Below, one piece after another: positions 38,333-50,378 of a stretch of DNA of 64,000 bases. The stretch covers positions 186,001 through 250,000 of the forward strand of contig JAUKUA010000006.1 of NCBI GenBank assembly GCA_030549175.1, in the 5' to 3' direction. Under the pieces are notes generated by a model, which made no database searches, was not told the origin of the DNA, and worked only from the letters and a program-made list of their open reading frames with translations. The position numbers and the translations under genes were made by a program. This DNA is from Lasiosphaeris hirsuta. Lineage: Eukaryota; Ascomycota; Sordariomycetes; Sordariales; Lasiosphaeriaceae. The first letter of the stretch is position 1. Each line of letters starts with the position of its first letter.

Positions 38333-41300
38333 ATGCTACCAGCTCCGGCTCCGTACGTGCCGGCGAGCCCACGTGCCGAGCCGGCGGCGGCCGAGCCTAC
38401 GAAGCGACGTGCTCTGCCTTCCACAATAATCAACAGCCCTAGCAAGGAGTACGCTTATGCGGAGCTACCGGGTGGCAGTATTCGCTTGCTTCATCTCTTG
38501 CCAGATGAAAAGGACGGACACTCCATACAATGCCAGCTCTTCAACTATCCTATCCAGAACACAGGCGAGAGAGCATCTCTGTACGAGGCTTTGTCGTATT
38601 GTTGGGGCAACTCGGACAAGCCAAACCGCATCTCCATCGGCGACCGTTACTTGCCAATCACAGCAAGCCTCTACGCGGCACTGTTGCGGCTTCGAGATCG
38701 ATTCATTGGGCGAGTCATGTGGGTGGATGCTATCTGCATCAACCAGGCAGACGTTGAAGAGCGAGGACACCAGGTCCGGTCCATGGCAGAGATCTACTCT
38801 AAAGCAAACCGTGTGGTTGTCTGGCTTGGGGAAGCCGAAGCCCATGACCACGATACGTTCAAGGCGATACTCGCCGCAGGTGACAAGTCTTCAAACCTCC
38901 CAGGCGAGAAACATGAAGCAATTCACGCGCTGCTTAACCGACCGTGGTTTCGGCGCATCTGGGTAAAGCGCGCAATCCTCTCAGCCCCGGTCTATCAGAG
39001 GGAACTGACAGGATTTGCTCTACAGGTGCTTCAGGAAGTGGCCGCAGCTCGCAATGTTCGCATCATGTGTGGCTCTGCGGAGGTTGACGGATACGGATTT
39101 TGCTTGGGCTTAGAAGCTCTTCCAGGCATGCAGGATCGGACGTCTTCGGTGACCTACCTGATGAAACGGTCGGTTTTCCGACCCCAATACAAAATAGATC
39201 TAGCAGGCAGAGTCTCTTTGGACATATGCCCGCTCGGTGGGCTTATCGATATGTACCACACCCGCGAGGCCACAGATCCCCGTGATAAGGTATTCGCCCT
39301 ACTTGGTATGAGCTCCGATGATTCTAGCATCATTGAAGCTGCTGGCCTATCACCAGACTACGGAATTCTATGGGAGGAACTTTGGAAGCGACTTGTCAAG
39401 TTCATCCTCGGTGGACAGACATCGGTCAGCGCCTGGCCCGATCGGGAGACGGCGGTTATCGAGGGCAAAGGCTGTGTCCTTGGTGTGGTGTCCTCGGCTG
39501 ACGAAGAGAGTGTGTGCGTCACGCCAAAGACACTACTTCTTCCGAAGGAATGGGCTTCTCAACCATCTGTCAAACCCGTTCGAGCTGGTGACCTAGTCTG
39601 TCTTCTACAAGGGGCGCCAAGACCCATGATCATCAGGCCACGTGAGGATCACTTTTCAGCCATTATACTCTCAGTCACCGCTCTGGGCAGTATCAAGACG
39701 GAAAACGGAGGCCGGGGTCGACTGCAGCATACGCTACCGTCTTCGCTCTACGAATTCTTACTGATTTGGACCTGGGGGGGTTCTCGGGCCGATTTGGAAG
39801 ACTTAGAAGAATATGAAAGCGGAGCTCCTTTGGTCAAGGCCATGAGAACGCGAAACGTTGCGTTGATATTACAAGACTCAGAACTGCACGAGGAAGCAGA
39901 AGGAAGATACCGAAATATCGAGGAGAGCCACGGGGGCGGACTCTTGGAGCTATACGACTGCGTGATGGCGGGCATCGAGGAGAGACACATAAAAGGCCCT
40001 AAATACTGGAAGGACGTTCTGCTAGCTGCCTGGCTGGCATATCGGCCACTCTCTCTATCCGAACTTGCCGTTGTCGCTGGTTTGCCACCCAATACCAGCC
40101 CTGAGACTATTGTCGAGGGGTGTGGTTTCATTTTGGTAATCAGGAACGGGACGGTTCACGTCGCACATCGGTCGGCCAAAGACTATCTGGAGAAAACTTT
40201 TCACCAGACCGAAGTCGCCCAATGGCATGTGGCTATTGGCAGCCGTTCCATGGATGCGATCTCGCGGTTGAAGCAAAATATCTACGGCCTCAAGGCCGGC
40301 GTTAGACCAAAGGGCACATCACCACCTGACCCGGACCCGCTGGCTCCAATAGTCTACTCTTGTGTTTTTTGGGCCGACCATCTCTCGGTACGATTCAACC
40401 ACGATACGGTATTTGCGTTTCTAAAGGACCATTTTCTCCGCTGGATTGAGTGCCTGTCGCTCTTGGGGAACATTACAGCCGGAATCCAGTCAATCAAAAA
40501 GCTCCTCCGTGTCGCCCGGGTATGTTGAGAGCATAATCACTCAATTCTATTCCTAACTGTTGCCAGATACAGCCGAGTGCGAATTTTCAGCTTGTTGAAT
40601 TTTTGGAGGATGCCGAGCTGCTTATCCATACACACCGGTCGATCATGGAACGCGCACCATTACAAATATACAGCTCAGCACTTGTATTCAGTCCGACAAC
40701 AAGCAAGGTCAAGCAGCACCAATGGAAAGAAAGGCTACCTTTTATCAGCGCGGCCACTGGTATTAGAGGCAACTGGGGAGCTTTATACTGGCAAACGCTC
40801 CGGGGGCATAGCGGCGGTATCTCGGAGGTAGCCTTCTCACCAGGTGGTAAGACGCTTGCGTCGGCCTCAGAAGACGAGACAATTCGGCTCTGGGATGTGG
40901 AAACGGGCACATGCAAGCAGACACTCCAGGGGCATACTCACTATGTCAATGGGGTAGCCTTCTCACCAGACGGCAGAACGCTTGCGTCGGCTTCACACGA
41001 CATGACAATCCGGCTCTGGGATGTAGAAACAGGTATATACCAGCAGATGCTCCAGGGGCATAGCGGCATTGTCTGGGGAATAGCCTTCTCACCCGATGGT
41101 ACGAGACTTACGTCGGCTTCAAGCGACAAGACTGTCCGGCTCTGGGATATAGAAACAGGTACATGCCAGCAGACACTCCAGGGGCACAGCGGCATTGTCT
41201 GGGGGGTAGACTTCTCACCAGACGGCAGGAGGCTTGTGTCGGCCTCAGAGGATAAGACTGTCCGGCTCTGGGATGTGGAAACAGGAATATGCCAGCGGAC

Positions 41301-41973
41301 ACTCCAAGGGCATGGCGACGATATCTATAAAGCAGCCTTCTCACCAGATGGTAGGATGCTTACGTCGGCTTCAGACGAAAAGACTGTCCGACTATGGGAT
41401 GTAGAAACAGGCACATGTCAACAGACACTCCAGGGGCATAGCAGCTGTGTTACAGGAGTAGCCTTCTTACTAGACAGCAGGACGCTTACGTCGGCTTCAA
41501 GCGATAAGACTGTCCGACTCTGGGATGTGGAAACAGGCACATGCCAGCAGATACTCCGGGGGCATAGCCAACATGTCGATGGGGTAGCCTCCTCACCAGA
41601 CAGCAGGACGCTCGCGTCGTTCTCAAGCGATCGGACTGTCCTGCTCTGGAAAGTTGCAACGTTTTGGGAGACGCTTGAGGGCCATAACGACCACATCTTT
41701 GGAGCAGCCTCACCTAATGGTCGGCAGCTACAGACAGACCAGGGCTTGTCGAACACAAACCTGTACTTGGACGTTGCGGGCATCTCGGGAACTCAGAGAC
41801 CAGTGGATGGTATTCTCGTGGATGGCGACTGGGTCACTCGAGATGGAGAGAAACTTCTCTGGCTTCCTGATGACTACCGAGCAGGACACATATCAGTGCG
41901 AGACCATACGCTAGTCCTAGACTACACCCCTGGGCAAACGGCATTCGTCCAGTTTGCTTTCCCTACGCAATGA
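38333..41973 (+). CDS. HET - post-NACHT arm - WD40 protein (NLR-like, no NACHT P-loop)
   Basis: Exons 38333-38962, 39026-40519 and 40567-41973 give 1,176 aa. A HET domain spans residues ~84-225 (YEALSYCWGN, MWVDAICINQ, MAEIYSKANRVVVWLG, RPWFRRIW|VLQEV). The following region matches other HET proteins (DPRDKVFALLGMSSDD). Residues ~535-600 (LAYRPLSLSELAVVAGLP, VHVAHRSAKDYL) match the segment after the NACHT ATPase in HET-D/E-type NLRs, but no GxxGxGK(S/T) P-loop is seen. Residues ~784-1075 are seven WD40 repeats, then a short tail (WVTRDGEKLLWLPDDYR). Intron 1 (63 bp) has GTAAAG, AACTGAC and CTACAG and is in frame without stops. Intron 2 (47 bp) has GTATGT and CTAAC. HET proteins trigger incompatibility cell death. 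A further open stretch upstream (from ~38167) has no ATG, so 38333 is taken as the start. Confidence 0.85.
40792..41667 (+). repeat. WD40-coding tandem repeat, seven 126 bp units
   Basis: Units start at 40792, 40918, 41044, 41170, 41296, 41422 and 41548. Each encodes 42 aa of the form Q.LQGH...V..VAFSPDGR.L.SAS.DKTVRLWDVETGTC; the last is about 40 aa. The framework is almost identical between units, while residues just after GH and around the next two turns differ in every unit. A degenerate eighth unit (WETLEGHNDHIFGAAS) follows. Confidence 0.9.
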
Positions 41974-43421
41974 ATACTGTTATTTATTCCGATGTAACGC
42001 TAATGAATTCACGATTTCCGTGATGTGCGCGAATTACTTTGCGATCGAACCGACGCATTCGTGCGCCGCTGGTCGCATACTTTTTCATTCGAGCCTGTCG
42101 ACTGTGACTGCCTGCATGTTACCCTATGCATCTGCAGCAACTCGACGGTGGCTCTCCCAATTAGCGCATGAGTAGCAGCGGAACCTTCCGCATCATATCA
42201 ACACTTCATACTACTATCGTGGCCAGCTTTGTGGCAAAGAACCCAACAGTAAACAAGTCTGGGACGACTGCGAATGCGAGGATTCCGAATCCGATGAGTA
42301 GCCCTACGAGGATGGGAACTCAGAGCCGCACCGCAAGAGAGCCAGAGCCAGAGCCCTTACAAATTTGCATGACAGCTCATGGAAACTTGGAGTATGCACG
42401 TGCCTACAGGGCATCATCTTGACCGCCATCTCCGTGCAATCGTAGCCACACCACCGCATTGAAGCCTAGTATAGTACTGTATTGATCTATTCTATGGTGT
42501 TGAGTATGGCTTATTCGAATGCAAGGCTCAAATCAATCCTCAAGCGCGCAGGCCAATCGCGCGCACTGCTGGAACAGCGTTGCCCCCGCCGCCACACCAT
42601 CCGATTCAACATGTCACCCGCGCGTAAGCCCAAACGAGCCCGCGTATCTACTGCAAGTGGCCAGAGCGGTGCCGAAGATGTAGCCGATGCACCACCGCAT
42701 GCCAGACTGATGGCAACATTGATGAGAGACATAGTCCTGTTATCTCACCCATTGTGCTTTACTCCTTGTTTGGATGAGTGAGTGATTGTCTATGCGCATG
42801 AATGACAAGAAACAAAACAAGAAACCAAACAAGAATTCTAATTTGCTAACATCTAGGGATTATTATTTCCAGAGGTAGATCCATAGCGTGACTAGGTTCC
42901 AAGTCCACCATGGCTAGGAATGATCAAATTCGATGTTCTTGTCATTCTCCCCCTTCTAGTGTAATAGGTATCTATATTTACATTCATGGCGAACAATCTA
43001 GGTACCTTGATGAGTGGACTCAGATGCACAATACTGAGTTTTCCGCCCTCTCCTTGGGGTCAATAACAGACATAAAACCGCCCAAAATCGTCCAAGCAAC
43101 TATGACAAGTGAGAGCATTCATCCGAATACATTCGGGATAACAGCAATGTTGGGCGATGTCAGCAATCCAAATGGAGGCCAGAACCTCTCCCCCGCTAGC
43201 AGGAAAGCCACTCCATCTGATGAAGAGATACCAAATGAGATTCGGAGTGTACCGCGATTCGGGGGTGTTTGGAAAACCGTCTAAAACCTGATTTCAAGAC
43301 TCATTTAGAGCTACTACCTCGCTTGAAATCGCAAAACCAAGAAACCAAGGTAACAAGTATCGTCGTTCGAAGCATTTCATTCGTCTCTAACCCAAATGCA
43401 TATATTACATGTGTATCCACC
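41974..43421. other. Intergenic, between convergent genes
   Basis: Open runs at 42482-42781 and 42910-43284 (the latter from ATG in CCACCATGG context, 124 codons, hydrophilic) have no recognisable domain. The minus strand at about 42315-42220 reads a hydrophobic stretch (VPILVGLLIGFGILAFAVVP) bounded by stops, possibly a membrane-protein scrap. Nothing here is strong enough to call a gene. Confidence 0.35.
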
Positions 43422-45315
43422 CTAACACCCACACACATTGAACAAGGCCACACTCGGGTCGTGATCCGACACGACATCGGCATTGGACGCCCACGAGTTG
43501 ACATGGAGATGCTGGTACTTGGTCGTCTTGCTGTTGGCGATCGAGGGGCTGACATACATGTGGTCAAGCGCCTGCGTGTTCATGTCGTAGGTACTACGAC
43601 GCGTTAGCCCGGCCCACCTCTCCCATGACTGAAAACTCTCTCCCACGACTGAAAACTTACTAGGTATATCTCTCCGGCACGGGGATCCCCGCCGCCTCAT
43701 CGAGATCAACAAGCCCCGAAATGTCCGAAAACCGCTTCATCGGGCCGACAAAGGCAAACTCGTTGAAATCGCCCGCGGCAATGACCGCCGCGGCCGGATC
43801 CTCCTTGAGGATCTGGGCAATAAACGCCCCCGTCACTTCGGCCTGCTGCACCCTCTTCCCCACCGCCCCATTCACCGGCGGCCGGGCATCGCCATGCAAC
43901 GTCGTCCCGCCGCCCTTGGAGCTCCAGTGGACATTGACGGTGAAAAACGGCCTCTGCGCCCCCCTGGCCCGCCACGCCGCCACCACGGGCTTGCGGCTCG
44001 CCTCCCAGGCCTCGCTCGCGGGCTCGATGCGCCCCGGGTTGAAGCTCAGCTGGGGGCCCGGCAGCACCTGCACGGCGTCGCCGGCCCCTCCCGGCACGCC
44101 GCCGCCGTCGAGCTGCAGCACCTCGGCGCGGTACAGGTAGGCCTGGCGGATGTTGCCGCCGGGCTGGCCGCCGTCCTGGTCGGACACGGGGTCGACGCTG
44201 GCGAAGGCGTAGGTGACGTTGCTGAGGGCGCGGATGGCCGAGGCGAGGGCGGTGAGGGTTGCGTTGGCTGTGACTACGCCGTTGTCGGTCGGCCCGCTGT
44301 CGTCCTGGATTTCCTGGACCAAGAGTAGGTCGGGTGTTTTGAGCGTGGATACGATGTGCGCGGCTACCTTGGGCAGGTGCGCCGAGGTGGGCGCGAGATT
44401 CTCGACGTTGTAGTCGCCGACGGTGAGCCCGCGGCAGTCGGTGGTGGATCGCAGCGTCGAGGGCGGGGCGGCGGCGGTGGCGGCCACCGAGGTCTTGAGC
44501 GCCGTGAGCGGGAGGATGGTGTAGTAGCCAAAGGTGTGGGTGACGACGCCGGTGATATCTTCAGCGATGTCGCCGAGCCGCGACGTCGTCGGGTTCTTGG
44601 TGCCGTCGAGGGGCGAGCCGATGATGATGGCTTCAGGGTTGGAGTCCTTGTCGGACATGGTCAGGCTGCCGTGGGCGCTGCGGCCCGTCACGGCCCAGTC
44701 GCCGACGACCCAGGTGTCGCGGTAGTTGTTGGGGCGCCCGATCACCGTCGGCTTCCTCACCGTGACCAGCTCGCCGCTGAGGCTCTCCCAAAAGTCCAGG
44801 CCGTACTGCGTCGGCTTCAGCACCGGGTTCTCGCTCGACGTGTTGGCGGCGCCGCCGGGCGTCGCGTACACGTCGCCGCCGTCGAGGCTGCTGTACTGCA
44901 CCGTCGGGGGCGGCGTCGTGTCCTTGCCGATGACGAGCGCCGCCACCGGGTTGCCCTTGGATAGCACCTTGACATTCCTGGGCGAGCCGAGCTCGGTCAG
45001 GTACTGGTACGCGGCGTTGGCCCGGTACTCGGTCACCTTGCCGTCCACCGAGATGATGTCACCGACGGTGAGGTTCGCGCCGACGGTGGTGCTGAACACG
45101 TAGAGGGCCTCCGAGGTGGCCGGGTCGTCGTCGGGCGTCGTCGAGCGGATCCAGACGCCGCTGGGCCCCTTGGCCGTCACCAGGCCCGTCACGCCCGTCA
45201 CGGCCTGGCCCGAGAGGGGTGAGATGTACTTATTGCCGTTGATCTCAGCAATGGTCACGGCCGCCGTCAGGGGCAGGCCCGCCGTGGCCCAGCAGAGAGT
45301 GGTGGTCGACTTCAT
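43422..45315 (-). CDS. Secreted endonuclease/exonuclease/phosphatase-family protein
   Basis: Exons 45315-43661 and 43593-43422 give 608 aa. The 67 bp intron has GTAAGT, GGCTAAC and GTAG and joins PERYT to YTYDMN. A signal peptide covers residues 1-~20 (MKSTTTLCWATAGLPLTAA). Residues ~25-280 resemble the N-terminal accessory region of secreted nucleases (GVTGLVTAKGPSGVWIR). The EEP catalytic domain has N303 (VGDYNVENL), E335 (LLLVQEIQDD), H463 (VNVHWSSK), D516/N518 (AAGDFNEF), ALDHMYVS and SDHDPSVA. The layout recalls bacterial ExeM/NucH-type extracellular nucleases, so extracellular DNA or RNA cleavage is the likely role; phosphodiesterase activity on other substrates is possible. All catalytic positions look intact. 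The high GC of the coding part gives long antisense open runs, which are not genes. Confidence 0.87.
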
Positions 45316-46572
45316 CTTGTCGCGAGTGTTCCTGCCTGCTCTCCATTTTCCATTTCCGACCAGCGCGCGCGGTTATAAAGCCATCGAGACTAACACGTGG
45401 GCCGCGGATCTCGACAGAAAGTGGTAGGTAGGTCGAGTTGCAGTGCTATCTCGATCGAATCTCCCGAGCAGCCGCAGGGGGGCGATTCAGGAACGGTAGA
45501 GTGTGATTGGCCAATTCCGCCACACGCTGCTACAACCACCTGCCCGAATGGCCAGGTGGTAGATTGCCAAGGCCCGTTCCAGCGGTCCTCGAGACCTCAA
45601 CTGGCCACTCGATGCCTCCCGTGCTGGATGCAGTGGCAAGCCGAAAGCTTGACCGAGATTACGGAGCTTTGTGCATAGCCTGTTGTTGCCCCAATAGCCA
45701 CTGAGAAGCGAGAGCTGTGCACCGAAACACAATTCCCCGACTCAGCCCTGCCATGATCAGCCTGCATGCCGTTTTCCGGGGTGAGGCGTATTAGTGGGTG
45801 GTTTGCGATCGAGTAGTTGATTGAGACAATGGCAAAGCATGAACGGAAGAATACTCGGATTCTTTTCCTCGCCGCTGCAGCGAACTTAAGGTGATGGTAT
45901 CTGGCTGTGTTGAACGCAAGAGGAGCTTGAACTGAAGTCTTCAGGGGACTTGTGTTTATGAATGGAACCTTGATTGCAATGCTGCGCGATTGGCGGCGTA
46001 GATGCACAGCAGAACGTTACCTAACATGTCAGTTGTCAAACAGTCAACCTGCCACGTTAGTCGTCCTACGGGACTTGAGCCACTCGGGTCAAGAGGTAAG
46101 ACGTTTATACCGGACACGCCAGGCAGATCCAGATAACAAACAGATAGACGTCGCCATACATTCCCACTTGGGGAACGAGCTACACCCATCTAGGGCACTG
46201 TTTGAAGTCGGTGGATCTTCAACAAGCCGGTGTGACTGTCGGCGCACAATGCGATAGCAGACAATGACCAGACATCGAGTCGCAACGGTCAACCCACCCT
46301 TATGCCTCGACCGCCCTGAGCGCGATGTCAACAGCAACCCCCCTCCAGTGTACCAGATCAATCGTGGAGAAGCGCGGTGTGCACACCCAAGACTTGTCTG
46401 ATCTACCGATCGTGGTGGACGGTCCTGTGCGCCCCGTCACCGTCATGTCTGAGATGCCAGTGCAGATCGCCTGAACCCCAGTCCCAGCCACCGCCGGGCC
46501 GGGACAGGGCGCGCGATCGCAGCCGACGAAAGATGATGAAAGCGGCCCCGGTGGCTGGGGAGGCATGTAAGG

Positions 46573-46595
46573 AAAAAAAACCCCCCCCAAAAAAA
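46573..46595. repeat. A8-C8-A7 homopolymer block
   Basis: Eight A, eight C and seven A in direct succession in the divergent intergenic region. Such tracts are slippage-prone. Confidence 0.95.
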
Positions 46596-47920
46596 GCCGG
46601 CACGGCATTAGCGCGCATGTTGCCGAGAATTTGTCGTGTCGCGGGATGTTCGGGGTCTGAGAGTCGGATGGCAGGACTAGTGCGCAAACAGGAGGGCTTG
46701 CGGGAGTTGGCCATCTCGAAAGAAGTCGCAAGTCCCGCTGGAGCGTGGTGTTGAGCAGATGCGGGGGGGGGGCGGGGAGGAGGCAGAAGAAGGGGGTTGC
46801 CGCTGGAGCGCATTACCTACAATAGGAGACACTCGAGACTCTGCACTCCGCGAGAGACGGTCACCCGAGAAGAGGGTGTGCGTGGTGGTGTCGCTCGGGC
46901 CCCTTGACCGACTTTCTTGGCCCAACCCCTCGCCGCCCGCAGCGACACCCGTTGTGATGCACACCTTTTTCTGCAAGTCTGGCAACGCGGCGGTCGCAGC
47001 GAGACCGGCATGGCATGATGTGTGTGCTCTGGGGGGACCGGGCGTGCGGCGGCCGCCGTCGAGGTGCCAACGACACACATCAACGATGTGATGTGTCTCT
47101 TATGTGTCTCTTATTTTGGCCCGCGAAGTGGTGTTCGGACGGGGCGGTCCCGGCGCTTTGCTGCGCACCCCCGCGGCCAGCAACGTTCGCCGGGACCGAT
47201 CCCGCACCTCCCGGTCAAGACGACTGTTTGTGACAGCCTGCCCATCCCGCATCGCAGCAGGCCGTGTCATGCTGCTGCAGCTGTCACCTCGACGGTATCT
47301 GCGGCCCATCCACTGGCCAGGGCATTCCCCCGAGTTTGCAGTGGCGGCCGGCCAAAGCGTGCGCGACAGTCTGCCCCAGGTCTGCGGCTATCGAGGACCG
47401 GAGACAGCAAACGTGCGTGTCTGCCAGGCACCGTCCCTGACATTAGCTCCTTTCGACTGCACTGGAGTGAGCGAACTCCAAATCGATTGCTATTGACTCA
47501 TTGAGAGCGTTGAGCGATCGGAGCGCCTCCGGTCAAAGCCGCCGAAAGCCAGAACGGCGCAAATCTCGGCGGGCTGGCCAGTGCAAATCCCTCGATCGAA
47601 AACAAACACAGCTGCGAATACGATGATCGTGAGTGATGGTTAGATGCATATAACAGGGCCTGTGCCGATCCCCCAGCGTTCGTGTCTCGCTTCGGTGCGT
47701 CGGTGGCTAAGGTCTCACGGGTCGCTCCCGTACTTTGAGAACAACTCCCACCTTTCACTGTAATTACAGAAATGGATAGAGCCAGGACAAACGAGGGCAG
47801 AGTGGTCACGGACGAGGCTTGAGACCTCCGTCTCCCCACATTGGCGGCGCAGGCGAAGGAATGGATGGGTGGGAACCGCTCGTTTCATCAGTGGATTTTC
47901 TAGCCTGGCTGTCTCAAACC

Positions 47921-47941
47921 GGGGGGGGGGGGGGGGGGGGG
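47921..47941. repeat. Poly-G tract of 21
   Basis: An uninterrupted run of 21 G. It is a candidate quadruplex or slippage site and may also be an assembly or sequencing-length artefact. Confidence 0.9.
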
Positions 47942-48383
47942 CACTGGGCTGGTGGGAATGGGGAAGTTTGGCTGCGGATTGGGTGTTGATCTGCATTTTG
48001 CTCAATTCTCTTCACTGGCTTCTCTCTTCGGGAACCTGCCATCCTGCGCTCGGTTGCTTGCGAGCGATCCGTTCGCCAGAACCCAGGCTTCCCTGGATTT
48101 ATCGATCCGTGCACCCCCCAACTGCGGTGACGCGGTCTGTGTGAGCGGCTACCTGCCGTCATAGACTAGTGAGTCGCCGATAAACAGAAGCGGCATCATG
48201 GACCGAGGAATCGCAGTGGCAGCGTGTCATGAATCGATACGCGACCAAGAGGCGGCTTGGCATCAAAGCCCGCCGTGTTCGCTAGGATGAAGACGAAATC
48301 TCCCTTTTTAGCATGGCCTGTTGCCCTCGCGGATCATTCGGTAATTTTGCACTAGGGCCCAACGACACGAAGAAAGCCACTTG

Positions 48384-48413
48384 GCGACTGCTAGCGACTG
48401 CTAGCGACCGCTA
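48384..48413. repeat. 10 bp tandem repeat, three units
   Basis: GCGACTGCTA twice and GCGACCGCTA once, adjacent. Confidence 0.9.
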
Positions 48414-50378
48414 CCAGCTCGTCGTGCGATTTCGCGCAAGACCTGGCACATAGTGCGAGCTGTAACCAGAAGCCGGCGACGACCTAGTCTGGTGTTTGTG
48501 GGGAATCCGCCGAAAATTGCGACTCGGAAAAATGCAGCCGTCGCATCTCACTTTCATGCAGCCCGCGCGCGGTTGGTGTGAACTTTGGTCGGCGATCTGC
48601 TCTCGTCAACGCTCAGGGCCCCGGTCCACACCAAGACCCCCAACCCATTGCCCAATCAAGAAGCGCGGGGTGTCAGGGTCCAGCAGGTTTAGGATGTCCT
48701 CGCCTTCCTGAAGTGCTGGACCAACAAGTCGTCCTGCGCATCTAAAGCTGCTCCCGTCAACGCAGCCAGCGTGAGGCCGTCTCGGTGTCGATAGCGCATC
48801 TTCTGGCCTATAGGTGGCCCTATAGGTGGCTGACGACCAGGTTATGCCGGCGGTATTCGGCTGACTAGGACGCGCTTTATTTGTTTCCCTTCTGGGTACC
48901 GGGATACCCCAGGTGAGAGGTTGTCCGAGGAGCTGCCTCAGCTGGGGACAGCAAAAGTCTGGACGTGGCGTCCAGAGCCTGACATCACCGCGATCTTCAA
49001 GTGCAGCCACAGGCTGGATGGGGACGAGATTCCTTTCCGGGTGAAAGCGGCGTCGTGCGCGGCGCTGAGCTGGGGTTCTTCGCTTTCTGCCGTGTCCAGT
49101 TTCTTTTTTCTCCTCACACGCAGGCCGATCGCTCCCACTCCTCGGTCGGTCGCAAGGGCTGTCTGCCCTCCGCAAACCCACCTGAAGTCGCAATCGCAAT
49201 GCGCTCAATCCAGGCTGGCCACGCTGGGGGGAGCCCGCTAATTGCATCATTGCGCCAAGCGGACGGCGTGGCTTGTATTTACACACGTATCAATGTATCG
49301 AATCTTACGGACCGGATAGCCCCTGTCACTCTAAATGCTCACCGGGCAGAGCCACCCACCCCTTGCCGTGGTTCCTTGCAAAAGGACAGTGGTTCGCCTC
49401 GTGTCGGGAACGCCAGGCACCGCAGAGACTGTCAGGTCTGTTTGCAGCGCCCACACCCTCTTCTCGAGCAGCTGCAAACTCGACTTCTCTGCTGCCCGTG
49501 CCAGCGCCAGCGCCGTGGCTTGCAGGGGCCGCCAGCACCCCTGCGGCAAATCTACAGGGGCGCCAAGCAGCGTGACCGCCTCGCCCAGCGCCATCCCCGT
49601 CCGCTCGCTATTGCTGCATGTCAAAGTGCCAAACGACGGGGCCCCCCCTCTGACAACACCAGCAGACGAAGTCGTGATCGGGCCAGAAACTCTCCAACAT
49701 CTCGCGCGACGAGGCCGACGCCAGGCCGCACGTGTGCGCCCTCCGCCTCTCTCATCTACGGACGTGCACAGAGACGATATCGATGCGGGAACAAACCAGG
49801 TGGGCACAAATTGCTGCTTTTCGTTGCATCGCGGTGGTGGGGCTCTGCAGCGAGGCCAGGGATCCTGCTGATTGCCGACCCCAGGCAGCGCAGGGGCACG
49901 CCGTGCAGGGTGCGGGTGAGTCCTGAATCTGCAACTCTGCGCATGTGAGCCCAGGACGGACGAGGGGGTGTGTCTGCCATTTGTCATATTTGCTGTCTTC
50001 TCCCGCTCCACCACCCAAGACACACCGGTTCTTGTTTCTCGCGTGTTTGCTTCTTGTAAGTTGTCGGGCCCTTCCTTGCACACGAGCCACGACCACGGGG
50101 CTGGGTCGGGACTGTCGGGATATACCTGTCTCTCAAGCTTGATGCTGGCGTCCGAAATTGATCGGCTAGCTGCACCAAGTGAAAATCCTCCCACCGCTCT
50201 TCTCGAGCTCGCCCCCCTCGAGTTTAGGACACCAATATAGACACCTCTGCCGCCGCACCGACGACGGTTGGGATGAACTGCTCGAGGTGACCCCGAGCCT
50301 CACAAGGTCTGCCCGGGAACATTGCTGGCGAGACATTGCCGTCCGTCGGGAACATCGCACCGTCGTACAGCCGCCACC

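Larger units (their letters stand above)
45316..50378. other. Long divergent intergenic region
   Basis: Five kb between two divergently transcribed genes, with no ORF supported by domains or splice sites. Overlapping GC-rich runs (for example minus 48606-49286, plus 49001-49948, minus 49331-50194) look like chance openings. It contains homopolymer tracts listed separately, a three-unit 10 bp repeat, and near 49,980-50,370 pyrimidine-rich stretches and splice-like GTAAGT/GTGAGT motifs that could be the promoter and spliced 5' leader of the gene at 50379. Promoters of both genes must lie here. Confidence 0.5.

Noticed and set aside
44356..44964. Plus-strand 202-codon run opposite the nuclease gene
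   Set aside because: Mirror of strong third-position GC bias in the real minus-strand gene.
49331..50194. Minus-strand 287-codon and plus-strand 315-codon (49001-49948) overlapping runs
   Set aside because: GC-rich chance openings on both strands of a leader/promoter region; composition is unlike protein and no splice sites or domains fit.
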